DNA of 10,755 nucleotides, taken from Ruminiclostridium sp. (lineage in GTDB: Bacteria; Bacillota; Clostridia; DSM-8532). The DNA lies in contig DOHN01000002.1 of assembly GCA_003535195.1 (NCBI GenBank), positions 1 through 10,755 of the forward strand, written 5' to 3'. The notes beneath the pieces were generated by a model. It made no database searches, was not told the origin of the DNA, and saw nothing but the letters and a program-made list of their open reading frames with translations. Below are positions 1 through 7,969 of the stretch, one piece after another (the stretch's first letter is position 1; each line of letters begins with the position of its first letter). The position numbers and the translations under genes were made by a program.

Positions 1-1001
1 CCGGTCTCGGTAAACTGTGAAAGCAGTTTTTGCATGACACCGTAGGTAATGTACTCTGCGGGCTGCAAGCCGTCCGGTTCATAGGCGCGGACAAATTCGG
101 GGATCTTTACGAGCTGATCCAGTATTTCCGATGGAACAGGGTTATGGATGCGTTCTTCACGGGGGGGATCCGCTTCTAAAACCATATTCTGCACACGTGT
201 CGTAATGCTGAATACCAGCTTTCCTCCGGCCATTTCCGCCAAATGATAATGGCCCCGCAAGCCGGCCGGCATGATCACAGAATGGTAGCCCCGTTCCTGG
301 AATATCTGATAGGAACGTTTGGCAATTGCAATGCCCGCCATGGTAATGACGCTCTCGAGCAGACCGAGCTTCATATCTTGGGCCACATCCCTAAGGTAAT
401 CATCAATTCGTCCCACCTGCTGCACCACAAAACAAGGGGCTATTTTAACGCCATCGGCTTTGGCGCGTTTAATGCCCCGCTCATACGCTTCCGCCACCGA
501 AACAGCCTGGGATACAGATACATTTAAGGTCGCGCAGATAGCGATACCTGATGCTGCCAGCTCCTCTACCACTTCCACTCCCGAACGGGTGGCAGGCAGC
601 TTTATCGCAATATTGGGCGCCCAACGATGGTACCTTTTGGCCTGTTTCAGCATTCCCTCAAAATCTCCCGCCCGTCCCGGGTTCAATTGTCCGAGGGCAT
701 AGCCGTGCTGGCCGTGGGATTCCCGGTAAACATCTTCAAAACAGCCTGCCGCATAAGTCGCCACCAACCGCAGCAAGGCCTCTGCCCGGTCCTCAAAATC
801 CAGGTCCTGAGAAATGGCACAGACCTTCTCTTCCCAGAATTCCGGCTGAAGCCGAAAAGTACGATATGTAAGCACCGGGTTAGTGGTTACACCGAGTGCA
901 CCGCGTTCCTTTGCCAGCGCGATTTCATCCGGGCTTCCGGAATCATGCCACCAGCGGGTAAGGGTTTTCTCGTTAAGCCAGTCAAAATACGTTTTTGCCA
1001 T
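1..1001 (-). CDS. Transaldolase-superfamily protein (transaldolase or fructose-6-phosphate aldolase-like), partial at left edge
   Basis: The reading frame is open for 333 codons from ATG at 1001 to the window edge, so the C-terminus is missing. The start follows an AAAGGAG site (complement of 1009-1015). Seen: a class I aldolase barrel with Asp20 (HDSG), Asn41 (TTNP), the Schiff-base Lys134 in IKLPAT, and likely phosphate-binding Arg198 (GRID) and Arg249 (AGLR). The overall pattern resembles transaldolases of the TAL-PGI type. Such enzymes transfer or release a dihydroxyacetone unit from a ketose phosphate in the cytoplasm. By my alignment from memory, the position of the E. coli TalB acid-base Glu96 is Gln105 here, as in fructose-6-phosphate aldolase (Gln59), and TalB Asn154 is Cys156. 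Aldol cleavage instead of transfer is therefore possible. It lies 27 nt downstream of the SDR gene and is probably co-transcribed with it. Family is secure; the substrate is not. Confidence 0.88.
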   Translation of the reverse strand, partial: MAKTYFDWLNEKTLTRWWHDSGSPDEIALAKERGALGVTTNPVLTYRTFRLQPEFWEEKVCAISQDLDFEDRAEALLRLVATYAAGCFEDVYRESHGQHGYALGQLNPGRAGDFEGMLKQAKRYHRWAPNIAIKLPATRSGVEVVEELAASGIAICATLNVSVSQAVSVAEAYERGIKRAKADGVKIAPCFVVQQVGRIDDYLRDVAQDMKLGLLESVITMAGIAIAKRSYQIFQERGYHSVIMPAGLRGHYHLAEMAGGKLVFSITTRVQNMVLEADPPREERIHNPVPSEILDQLVKIPEFVRAYEPDGLQPAEYITYGVMQKLLSQFTET

Positions 1002-1028
1002 TTCAATGCTCCTTTCTTTTTAAAGAAA

Positions 1029-1772
1029 TCAGCCGCAATACATGCCGCCGTTTACACTTACTGCTTCGCCGGTAATGAAATCCGTGTCCTCCTGAGCAAG
1101 ATAAGCAACCGCACTGGCGATATCCTCCGCCCTTCCAAGGCGCCCTACCGGGATTCGGGATTCCAGTTCCCTGATTTTTTCAGGAGTCCACTGCCGAATA
1201 ATATCTGTTTCAATGGTACCGGGACAGACGGCGTTTACTGTGATGCCCATGGGAGCAAGCCTTCTGGACATACCATAAGTTAAGGACAGAATACCGCCCT
1301 TGGATGCCACATAGGACATGCCCGATGCATAGGAGCCCATCTGCCCCGCAATGGAAGAAATATTGATGATGCGTGAATGAGGCCTTCCTTCCAAATATGG
1401 CAGCGCTTTTTGCATACAGAAAAATACGCCCTTCAAATTAATGTCCATGACCAGATCCCATTCCTCTTCGGTAATCTCCTGCACCGGCGTAGAAAACAGT
1501 ATTCCCGCATTATTGACCAGGATATTGATTTGCCCGAAGTACGCTGCGGCATCGTGCAGCATTTTTTCAATACTGTTTAAGGAGGATACATCCACATAAA
1601 AGCTTGCGGCATTTTTGCCCCCTTCATTAAGAAGCCGGGCCTGGTATTCTGCCTCTTTTATATTAATATCTGCAATAGCAACGCCGATCCCCTTTTCGGC
1701 AAGCTTCTTTGCAATGGCCAGGCCAATCCCCTGCGCAGCACCGGTAACAATGGCAACCCGATTATTTGGCAA
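1029..1772 (-). CDS. Short-chain dehydrogenase/reductase (classical SDR, FabG-like), NAD(H)-type
   Basis: Classical SDR of normal length, an oxidoreductase that interconverts an alcohol and a carbonyl. Numbered from the GTG codon at 1781, it shows the Rossmann glycine motif TGAAQGIG (13-20), Asp38 at the end of the second strand (favours NAD over NADP), NNAG (90-93), and the catalytic set Asn115, Ser143, Tyr157, Lys161 (YVASK). It ends in VNGGMYCG. The frame reaches GTG at 1781, but the only good ribosome binding site (AAGGAG, complement of 1783-1788) lies one base from that GTG and 10 bases from a TTG at 1772. I therefore place the start at TTG 1772, giving 247 residues that begin MPNNRVAIVTG. 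The gene is first in a minus-strand operon with the transaldolase homologue and has an operator-laden promoter. A role in sugar or polyol catabolism is inferred from context; a FabG-type housekeeping role is less likely. Confidence 0.9.
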   Translation of the reverse strand: MPNNRVAIVTGAAQGIGLAIAKKLAEKGIGVAIADINIKEAEYQARLLNEGGKNAASFYVDVSSLNSIEKMLHDAAAYFGQINILVNNAGILFSTPVQEITEEEWDLVMDINLKGVFFCMQKALPYLEGRPHSRIINISSIAGQMGSYASGMSYVASKGGILSLTYGMSRRLAPMGITVNAVCPGTIETDIIRQWTPEKIRELESRIPVGRLGRAEDIASAVAYLAQEDTDFITGEAVSVNGGMYCG

Positions 1773-1905
1773 TATAAACACGCTCCTTATGATTTTATAT
1801 ATCCAAAAATTTGTAACATTTTAGAGACAGCAAATTTGGCCGTATAGAAGCAGTCAGGATGCAAAAATAAAAAAATTTTGTTGATGCTGTATGCCTGCAA
1901 GAAGT

Positions 1906-1971
1906 TTGTATACAATTCAGTATACAATTTGTATATCAAATAATATTAAACTATTTCTTTTTATATGTCAA
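1906..1971 (-). promoter_or_regulatory. Promoter and operator cluster of the SDR-transaldolase operon
   Basis: Read on the minus strand, TTGACA (complement of 1966-1971), a 17-nt spacer and TAATAT (complement of 1943-1948) form a good SigA-type promoter with a start near 1936. Immediately downstream lie three tandem operator-like decamers: TTGTATACAA (1906-1915, a perfect palindrome), CAGTATACAA (1918-1927) and TTGTATATCA (1929-1938), with centres 11-12 bp apart. The second and third together form the inverted repeat TATACAA-T-TTGTATA (1921-1935). This placement fits repression by blocking initiation or early elongation, probably by the divergently encoded GntR protein (inferred). A further variant, TTTTATACAA, lies at 1977-1986. 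Confidence 0.65.
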
Positions 1972-2027
1972 TGGACTTTTATACAAAATACATAAAAATA
2001 GTTAATATAATAGTTAAAATATAAACA

Positions 2028-2059
2028 TTGTTTACAAATACAGCCCGATGTGATATATT
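2028..2059 (+). promoter_or_regulatory. Promoter of the GntR regulator gene with overlapping operator
   Basis: TTTACA (2031-2036), a 17-nt spacer and TATATT (2054-2059), with an extended-10 TG at 2051-2052, form a strong promoter. The -35 box lies inside TTGTTTACAA (2028-2037), one mismatch from the palindrome TTGTATACAA found at the two target promoters. This suggests autorepression. The promoter is seen directly; regulation is inferred. Confidence 0.65.
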
Positions 2060-2126
2060 TTTGATACATTGAAGGTCGAAAGAAATATTCGTTGAAATTT
2101 GCGGTTAGTATCGAAGGAGCTGCCAG

Positions 2127-2795
2127 ATGGGTCTAAAGGAAAAAGCATACACTACAATAAAGGAACGTATTATAAATTGTATTTATCCGCCTGGCTCTAT
2201 CATCAATGGCAAAGAACTCATTTTGGAGCTTGAGCTCAGCAGGACCCCATTTCGTGAAGCGATGAACGAACTGGCACAGGAAGGTTTGGTTGAGATTGTT
2301 CCATATAAGGGTATATATGTTTCGGAAATAACCATTAAGGATATCGATGATCTTTACGCAATCCGCGATCTACTGGAGCCTTTCGCGGTCGAATTGGCCA
2401 TGGATCACATCCCGCGGGATGTGCTTGAAACTTACTATGAAAGTCTCCGCCCTTATAAGGATATGGATTTGGAGATTCCCTTGAAAGCTTGTTCAAAGGA
2501 ATCGGTCGCAGAAGATGAAGATCTGCATATGATGGTGCTAAATTACGTAAATAACGCACTGCTTGTCCACACGATGATGGGCTTTTACGATCACACCCAC
2601 CGGATCCGGGTGCTCAGCCACCATAAAGAAAGCGTGGTCATCATTACCGGGCAGCAGCATCTCGCGATTGTTGAATGCATGCTCAAAGGAGATAAAGCCG
2701 GGGCAAAAGAAGCCATGCACCATCATATCATCAGCTCCAAACAGCGTGCCTTTGATACCTTGCTGGCCCGTAAAGACAGAATTTATCTGAAATAG
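2127..2795 (+). CDS. GntR-family transcriptional regulator, FadR subfamily (FCD domain)
   Basis: A 222-residue protein of normal size for the family. Residues about 5-66 form the GntR winged helix, with the recognition segment around LSRTPFREAMNELAQEGLVE and a wing ending near KGIYV. Residues about 75-210 form an all-helical FCD ligand-binding domain. Its probable metal ligands are Asp130, His134, His178 and His200. FCD regulators usually sense carboxylates or sugar acids and bind short palindromes as dimers. The start at 2127 follows GAAGGAG (2113-2119) with a 7-nt gap. It lies divergently from the SDR-transaldolase operon and just upstream of the importer operon, and matching operators are found at all three promoters. 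I infer that it represses this catabolic regulon and itself. The inducer is unknown. Confidence 0.92.
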   Translation: MGLKEKAYTTIKERIINCIYPPGSIINGKELILELELSRTPFREAMNELAQEGLVEIVPYKGIYVSEITIKDIDDLYAIRDLLEPFAVELAMDHIPRDVLETYYESLRPYKDMDLEIPLKACSKESVAEDEDLHMMVLNYVNNALLVHTMMGFYDHTHRIRVLSHHKESVVIITGQQHLAIVECMLKGDKAGAKEAMHHHIISSKQRAFDTLLARKDRIYLK

Positions 2796-2808
2796 ATTAA
2801 GCACTTCA

Positions 2809-2879
2809 GCCAGAGCCTATCAGCTTACGGTATTCAGTTAAAGCCTCCCAGCTTCAGTCTTCTGCCAGAGCCTATCAGC
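2809..2879. repeat. Pair of exact 16-bp direct repeats
   Basis: GCCAGAGCCTATCAGC occurs at 2809-2824 and again at 2864-2879, a 55-nt offset, just after the GntR stop codon. The flanks share only weak similarity. No hairpin with a T-tract is visible here, so this is not an obvious terminator. Function unknown; it may be the remnant of a small tandem duplication. Confidence 0.6.
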
Positions 2880-2954
2880 ACAGTCTAATCTGACAGTTCA
2901 AGGTTAAATTCTCAATTTTATATTTCCTGTTTTTTAGAATTTGCTTTTTAGCAA

Positions 2955-3021
2955 CATAATTTGAATACAGATTGTATACAAATAGCAAACTAAATCGCAT
3001 TTGCATACAATTTGCATTAAA
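2955..3021 (+). promoter_or_regulatory. Operator cluster and probable promoter of the ABC importer operon
   Basis: TTGTATACAA at 2972-2981 is identical to the palindrome in the SDR promoter region. GCATACAATTTGCAT at 3003-3017 matches GTATACAATTTGTAT (1920-1934) except for T-to-C at two symmetric positions, and contains an ATTTGCAT direct repeat (2999-3006 and 3010-3017) 11 bp apart. A possible -10 box, CATAAT (2955-2960), would put the operators just downstream of the start, as at the SDR promoter, but its -35 (TTTTTA, 2931-2936) is weak. The operator call is stronger than the promoter call. Confidence 0.55.
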
Positions 3022-3049
3022 TAATTAAAAAGAGGAAGGAAAATGTAAA

Positions 3050-4288
3050 ATGAAGAAGCTGAAATTATCTGTTGCTCTGATTTTGGTATTTGCGTTGCTG
3101 GCAGCATTTACCGCTGGCTGCGCCAAACAGGCATCCGACTCCAACAACCAGAACACCCCGGCCCCGACACAGCAGTCTCCGGCAGAATCAAAGAACCCCC
3201 AGGAGGAAGGCGGTGTCATTAAAATCGGCATTATAGCACCTATGACCGGCACAAATAAGTTAGTCGGCGAGTATACCATGAACGGCGCTAAGATGGCTCA
3301 GGAAGAAATCAACGCTGCCGGCGGAATACTCGGCCACAAGATTGAGTTTGTCATCGGCGATGAAGTCGATAATATGCAGGATTCCGTCAACGCAACGACC
3401 AAACTGCTCTCTGACGACAGTATTACTGCCATTATCGGCTCACTCTACTCCCAATACTGTATCGCCGTCATGCCCAGCGTAGCTGATGCAAAAATACCGT
3501 ATTTCGCTTCCGGCTCCTCTTCCGGTGTGTCCAAGCAGAATAACCCTTATACCTGGCAGGTGCGCCCCATTGATACATTCCAGGGCGTAACGCTGGCCAG
3601 CTTTGCTGTGAATAAACTCAATATGAAGAACCCGGCCATCATGTACTCCACTCAGAGCACCTTTGCTTCTTTATCGGAACAGGTTCAGATCGCGCTGAAG
3701 GATCTGGGCATTGAGATCACCGAGAAAAACCTCTTCGGCTTCCCCGAGGAAGAAATCAACTATGATCCTTATTTCCAGCAGATTCTGGCCGGCGGCTATG
3801 ATGGCATTATTGCACTGTCCAATCAAATGCCGGCTGCTTTGATTTGCCAGCAGGCTGAAATTGCAGGCGTCAACCCGGATAAAATACCTCTATTGGGCTC
3901 CACCTCCTTCTGTTCTAATGTTTGCATAACCAATGCGGGATCTGCCGCCGATGGCTGGTATTCCGTTGCCGACTGGGTTCCCGGCGGCGCAAATGAACGG
4001 GGAGCTGAATTTGAAAAGGCCTATGTCGCCAAATACAATGCCCCTTCCGATTTACCGGCCGCTACATATTATGATGCCCTGTATGTCATCAAGGAAGCTG
4101 CCGAGAAAGCCGGTTCTATAGATCGCGAAGCCCTCAATAACGGGTTAAAGCAGGTCAAGGCATTTCCGGGCGCCATCTCCACCTTCTCCTATTTTGAGGA
4201 TCACGTTTTTGCAACCGCTCTTGGAATTACACAAAATATCAGCGGAAAGCCTCAAGCCATTGACGCTGTCACCTTCCGTGAACCGTAA
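3050..4288 (+). CDS. Substrate-binding lipoprotein of a branched-chain amino acid-type (HAAT) ABC importer
   Basis: A 412-residue extracellular binding protein, tethered to the membrane. It begins with a lipoprotein signal peptide (basic MKKLKLS, hydrophobic core, lipobox TAGC with the lipidated Cys24), then a hydrophilic Gln/Asn/Pro/Ser-rich linker to about residue 57. A Peripla_BP_6 (LivJ-like) domain follows, opening with IKIGIIAPMTG and then GAKMAQEEINAAGGILG, typical of this family. The start at 3050 follows AGAGGAAGG (3031-3039). Members bind branched-chain amino acids, but also amides, urea, aromatic acids and other small carboxylates, so the ligand cannot be read from family alone. 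It heads the importer operon behind GntR-type operators and is followed by a strong hairpin that probably keeps its expression above that of the permease genes. Confidence 0.92.
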   Translation: MKKLKLSVALILVFALLAAFTAGCAKQASDSNNQNTPAPTQQSPAESKNPQEEGGVIKIGIIAPMTGTNKLVGEYTMNGAKMAQEEINAAGGILGHKIEFVIGDEVDNMQDSVNATTKLLSDDSITAIIGSLYSQYCIAVMPSVADAKIPYFASGSSSGVSKQNNPYTWQVRPIDTFQGVTLASFAVNKLNMKNPAIMYSTQSTFASLSEQVQIALKDLGIEITEKNLFGFPEEEINYDPYFQQILAGGYDGIIALSNQMPAALICQQAEIAGVNPDKIPLLGSTSFCSNVCITNAGSAADGWYSVADWVPGGANERGAEFEKAYVAKYNAPSDLPAATYYDALYVIKEAAEKAGSIDREALNNGLKQVKAFPGAISTFSYFEDHVFATALGITQNISGKPQAIDAVTFREP

Positions 4289-4306
4289 GAATATCCAGGC
4301 CCTTTT

Positions 4307-4350
4307 AGTATTTTTGACGGTCAGGCCACCTGGCCGTCAAAAATACTTTT
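4307..4350 (+). terminator. Strong intra-operon hairpin after the binding-protein gene
   Basis: AGTATTTTTGACGG (4307-4320) pairs perfectly with CCGTCAAAAATACT (4334-4347). A G-T wobble and CAGG/CCTG extend the stem to 19 bp with a three-base loop (CCA). Only four T follow (4347-4350), so it may be a partial terminator or an mRNA 3'-end stabiliser. No promoter is obvious between it and livH at 4411, which fits readthrough and differential expression. Confidence 0.75.
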
Positions 4351-4410
4351 AAAACATTTGCTATGAATCCTCTTTCGGAACCGGCACAAATTTACTAATG
4401 AGGTGATAAC

Positions 4411-5304
4411 ATGGATTTTCGTCTGTTTTGCACATTGGCGCTCAATGGTATTGCGATGGGTGTTGTGTATGCCATGCTTGCTATGGGTCTCATTTTGCTT
4501 ATCCGCGCCGTCGGCGTCATGAACTTTGCACAGGGCGATCTTTTAATGTTCGGTGCATATGTCACCAGCTCATTAATTCTGGATTTCGAGCTGCCGCTGT
4601 ACCTGATGATCCCTGTGTCATTTATCTGTTTTGTCGTCATTGGTTTGGTTTTTATGTTTACAATTTACTGGCCCCTTCGAAAAGCTTCTTATCCGGCTGC
4701 GACCATCATCGCTACAATGGGGGCTTCCATTATTTTAAAAGAGTTGGCTACCTTAATCTGGGGCGCACTTCCCCGCTCCCTGCCCCCCATCATCACCGAT
4801 GCAAACGGCAAGCCGGGCATTTTATATATTGGCGGAATCCCGCTTCAATGGCAGTACGTGCTTACAATTATCGTAGGAGCCATACTCATTTTCCTGATTC
4901 ATATGCTGTTTGAAAAACTGTATGTGGGAAAAATGATGCAGGCGGCCTGTCAGGATTCCTATGCCGCAAATCTTATGGGGGTTCCGGCTATCGCTACCAT
5001 TTCGGCCACATACATCATTGTCGTATGCCTGGCATCGGTGGGCGGCTTCATGATAGCCCCGATCTACATGGTGAGAAACACCCTGGGCACTTTGCAATTA
5101 AGAGCCTTTGCCGGTGTTGTCATTGGCGGCTTCGGCAATATTAAGGGCGCCATCATAGGCTCCTTAATAGTCGGTCTGGTAGAGGTGTTCAGTACGGTCT
5201 TTTTATCCGGCTATAAGGACGTTACGGTATTCATGCTCATCATCCTGTTCCTGCTCATCAGACCACAGGGCTTGTTTGGCGGTAAGATCGCTGATAAAGC
5301 ATAA
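4411..5304 (+). CDS. livH: LivH-type ABC importer permease
   Basis: A 297-residue integral membrane protein, normal length for LivH. It is hydrophobic throughout, with about eight membrane segments. Family marks are NFAQGDL (residues 38-44) after the first helix, the cytoplasmic ATPase-contact region around MMQAACQDSYAANLMGV (about 176-192), and the late GGFGNIKGAIIGSLIVGLVE segment. It forms the translocation path with the LivM-like protein. The start follows GAGGTGAT (4400-4407). It is the second gene of the importer operon, 122 nt after the binding-protein stop with the hairpin between. The symbol marks family, not proof of amino acid specificity. Confidence 0.9.
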   Translation: MDFRLFCTLALNGIAMGVVYAMLAMGLILLIRAVGVMNFAQGDLLMFGAYVTSSLILDFELPLYLMIPVSFICFVVIGLVFMFTIYWPLRKASYPAATIIATMGASIILKELATLIWGALPRSLPPIITDANGKPGILYIGGIPLQWQYVLTIIVGAILIFLIHMLFEKLYVGKMMQAACQDSYAANLMGVPAIATISATYIIVVCLASVGGFMIAPIYMVRNTLGTLQLRAFAGVVIGGFGNIKGAIIGSLIVGLVEVFSTVFLSGYKDVTVFMLIILFLLIRPQGLFGGKIADKA

Positions 5305-5316
5305 AGGAGGCAAATC

Positions 5317-6306
5317 ATGAAACGTAAATTCAGTCCTGAAGCCATCGTTTTAGTGTCTTTACTGGTACTTTTCATCATTATTACCCCGCGGGTACTCAGC
5401 GGTTATTCCATGAATGTCGTCAACATCGCACTGATGTTCGCCATTGTGGCTTACGGTATATCGGTCATGCTGGGCATGGGCGGTCAGCTCACCTTTGCCG
5501 CAGTATCCTTTATGGGAGGCGGCGCATACTTCATGGCCAATATGTGCACGGACCGTTTGGGCATCAATATGCCTACATTGCCGGCCCTTTTGCTGACACC
5601 TGTCGTATTCGCCGGAATTGCCTTTGTCATAGGCCTGCTGCTTTTGAAGCTCAGCGGCACGTACTTCACCTTTTCAACCATTGCTCTGGTACAGGTTACA
5701 TATGCCTTCTACAATAATTACAAACCTCTTTTCGGAGGTGCCGACGGTATCTCCGGTATTCCTACTCTCAATTTATTCGGATATAAATTTACTTCCTATA
5801 ACACATGGTTCTATGTGCTGATATTCCTGGTCATCATCGTGGCGGTAATTGTAGAGTTAATCCGGGATTCACAACTCGGCAGATCACTTGCGGCCATCCG
5901 TGATAATGAGACTGCGGCACTTACAATGGGCATTAATGTGTATATGACCAAGGTCATTGCGTTTACCATTGCGGGCGCTCTCGCAGCCTTCGGAGGGGCG
6001 CTCTGGTGTATGCACGGCCGGTTTGTAGGTTCAGATATGTTTAACTATCTCAACGCGGCACAGTTCATCATCATGGCTATGCTTGGCGGCGTCAACAACA
6101 CGGTGGGCATTTTTGTGGGCGCGCTTCTGGTCAAGGTGCTGCCCGAGATTCTGCGTTCTTTGCAATCATACATGCAGCTTATCTGGGGCTTCTTCATCAT
6201 ACTTTTGATGGTGTTCATGCCCACCGGTCTTGCAGGTCTTTACGAACAGATCAAGGCTAATATCAAACACAAACTCCAGAAAAAAAGGGAAGGAGCAGGC
6301 CAATGA
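5317..6306 (+). CDS. livM: LivM-type ABC importer permease
   Basis: A 329-residue integral membrane protein and partner of the LivH-like permease. Marks include the Gly-rich GMGGQLTF region (about residues 53-60), the ATPase-contact loop GRSLAAIRDNETAALTMGIN (near 187-206) and LGGVNNTVGIFVGALLV in the last third. The tail is basic (KHKLQKKREGAGQ). The start follows AAAGGAGG, which overlaps the livH stop codon; the gap is 12 nt. Its stop overlaps the next start as ATGA, showing translational coupling to livG. Confidence 0.9.
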   Translation: MKRKFSPEAIVLVSLLVLFIIITPRVLSGYSMNVVNIALMFAIVAYGISVMLGMGGQLTFAAVSFMGGGAYFMANMCTDRLGINMPTLPALLLTPVVFAGIAFVIGLLLLKLSGTYFTFSTIALVQVTYAFYNNYKPLFGGADGISGIPTLNLFGYKFTSYNTWFYVLIFLVIIVAVIVELIRDSQLGRSLAAIRDNETAALTMGINVYMTKVIAFTIAGALAAFGGALWCMHGRFVGSDMFNYLNAAQFIIMAMLGGVNNTVGIFVGALLVKVLPEILRSLQSYMQLIWGFFIILLMVFMPTGLAGLYEQIKANIKHKLQKKREGAGQ

Positions 6307-7053
6307 AACCAATTTTAAGACTCGACGGTATATGCAAAAACTTTGGCGGCGTGGTGGCCGCTAAGGATGTAACATTTTCTGTGCTCCCTGGCGAGGTCCA
6401 TGGATTAATTGGCCCCAATGGTGCGGGGAAATCAACACTGATGAATATCATCAGCGGCATCTACACTGCAGACAAAGGCTCCGTATTCCTGGATGAAAAA
6501 GATATCACACAGGTGCCGCCTTATACCCGGGCGCGAATGGGAATCGGCCGTACCTTCCAGGTCCCGCGTTTTTTGCAGCGGTCCAATATCAGAGACAATC
6601 TCCTTCTCGGAACGGATCTGGGCAATCAGATGGGATATTTAAACAGTTTCTTAAGAAAGAAAGGGACCGATTTTGACGCGGAGCTTCAGGAGCTGCTGGA
6701 GATTGCAAAAATTTCATTTGACTGGAGCAATGATATCTCAGGTCTTCCTTTCGGCAAGCTAAAACTGCTGGAGATTGTCCGCAGTATGCTCGGACATCCG
6801 CGTGTCATGCTGGTGGACGAACCGGCAGCAGGCCTCAATAACAAGGAAATCGAATATGCCATGGATCTGCTCCACCTCGCTTCCAAGAAACGCGGCATTG
6901 GTGTGCTGCTCATCGAGCATTCCATGGATATGATTATGGATATATGCGAGGATATCGTGGTTCTCAACTTCGGCGAGGTGATCGCAACGGGCGGCCCTGA
7001 AGCCATCGCTTCTAACCAGCTGGTTATTGAAGCATATTTGGGAGGTGAGCAGG

Positions 7054-7061
<8 letters not shown>
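6303..7061 (+). CDS. livG: LivG-type ABC importer ATP-binding protein
   Basis: A 252-residue cytoplasmic ATPase that powers the importer as a heterodimer with the LivF-like protein. Seen: Walker A GPNGAGKST (37-45), Q-loop Gln86, a signature region around LPFGK (148-152), Walker B VMLVDE (168-173), the D-loop AGLN, and H-loop His206. The non-canonical signature (LPFGK instead of LSGGQ) is usual for LivG. It starts inside the ATGA overlap with livM (4 nt) and overlaps livF by 8 nt. Confidence 0.92.
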
Positions 7062-7785
<724 letters not shown>

Positions 7786-7847
7786 CCGTCCAAAATTTTG
7801 TCTTAAACCCTGAAATGATCCATCCGGTTCATCTTTCGTATGGACAG

Positions 7848-7884
7848 GCGGTGCTTGTGGAAAAATATAAGCATCGCTTTTTTT
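7848..7884 (+). terminator. Rho-independent terminator of the importer operon
   Basis: GCGGTGCTT (7848-7856) pairs with AAGCATCGC (7869-7877), nine base pairs including one G-T wobble, with a 12-nt loop. Seven T follow (7878-7884). It lies 63 nt after the livF-like stop and ahead of the next promoter. Confidence 0.85.
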
Positions 7885-7908
7885 AAAGACTTCCGTCCAT
7901 GGTTATAA

Positions 7909-7937
7909 TTGAAAATACAGGGTATATCCATTATAAT
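7909..7937 (+). promoter_or_regulatory. SigA-type promoter of the pstA-like/MFS/cupin unit
   Basis: TTGAAA (7909-7914), a 17-nt spacer and a perfect TATAAT (7932-7937), about 33 nt before the start codon. No TTGTATACAA-type operator is present, so this unit is probably outside the GntR regulon. Confidence 0.75.
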
Positions 7938-7969
7938 GGGTACATCAAAGCGCAAGGGAGGATTTGTAT

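Larger units (their letters stand above)
1782..2126. other. Divergent intergenic region (345 nt)
   Basis: AT-rich region between the SDR gene and the GntR gene. It holds the minus-strand promoter with its operators (1906-1971), the plus-strand GntR promoter (2028-2059), and a roughly 160-nt leader between the predicted SDR transcription start (about 1936) and the TTG start. I see no convincing riboswitch, small RNA or small coding sequence in the leader. Confidence 0.6.

Noticed and set aside
627..1283. A 218-codon plus-strand frame opposite the SDR and transaldolase genes
   Set aside because: It shows no family motif and is the shadow of two clear minus-strand enzymes with intact catalytic residues.
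1..1772. Sulfoquinovose (sulfo-transaldolase) pathway
   Set aside because: A transaldolase plus a dehydrogenase recalls it, but no isomerase or sulfoquinovosidase is visible, so it cannot be supported from this window.
3043..3048. ATG-TAA start-stop pair just before the binding-protein start
   Set aside because: Too close to the ribosome binding site and within an A-rich stretch; probably chance, with no evidence of attenuation.
6746..6758. Missing LSGGQ signature in the LivG-like ATPase
   Set aside because: LPFGK-type signatures are usual in LivG proteins; no defect is implied.
7027..7053. Upstream TTG start of the LivF-like gene
   Set aside because: No suitably placed ribosome binding site and nine extra residues not found in the family; ATG at 7054 has a good site.
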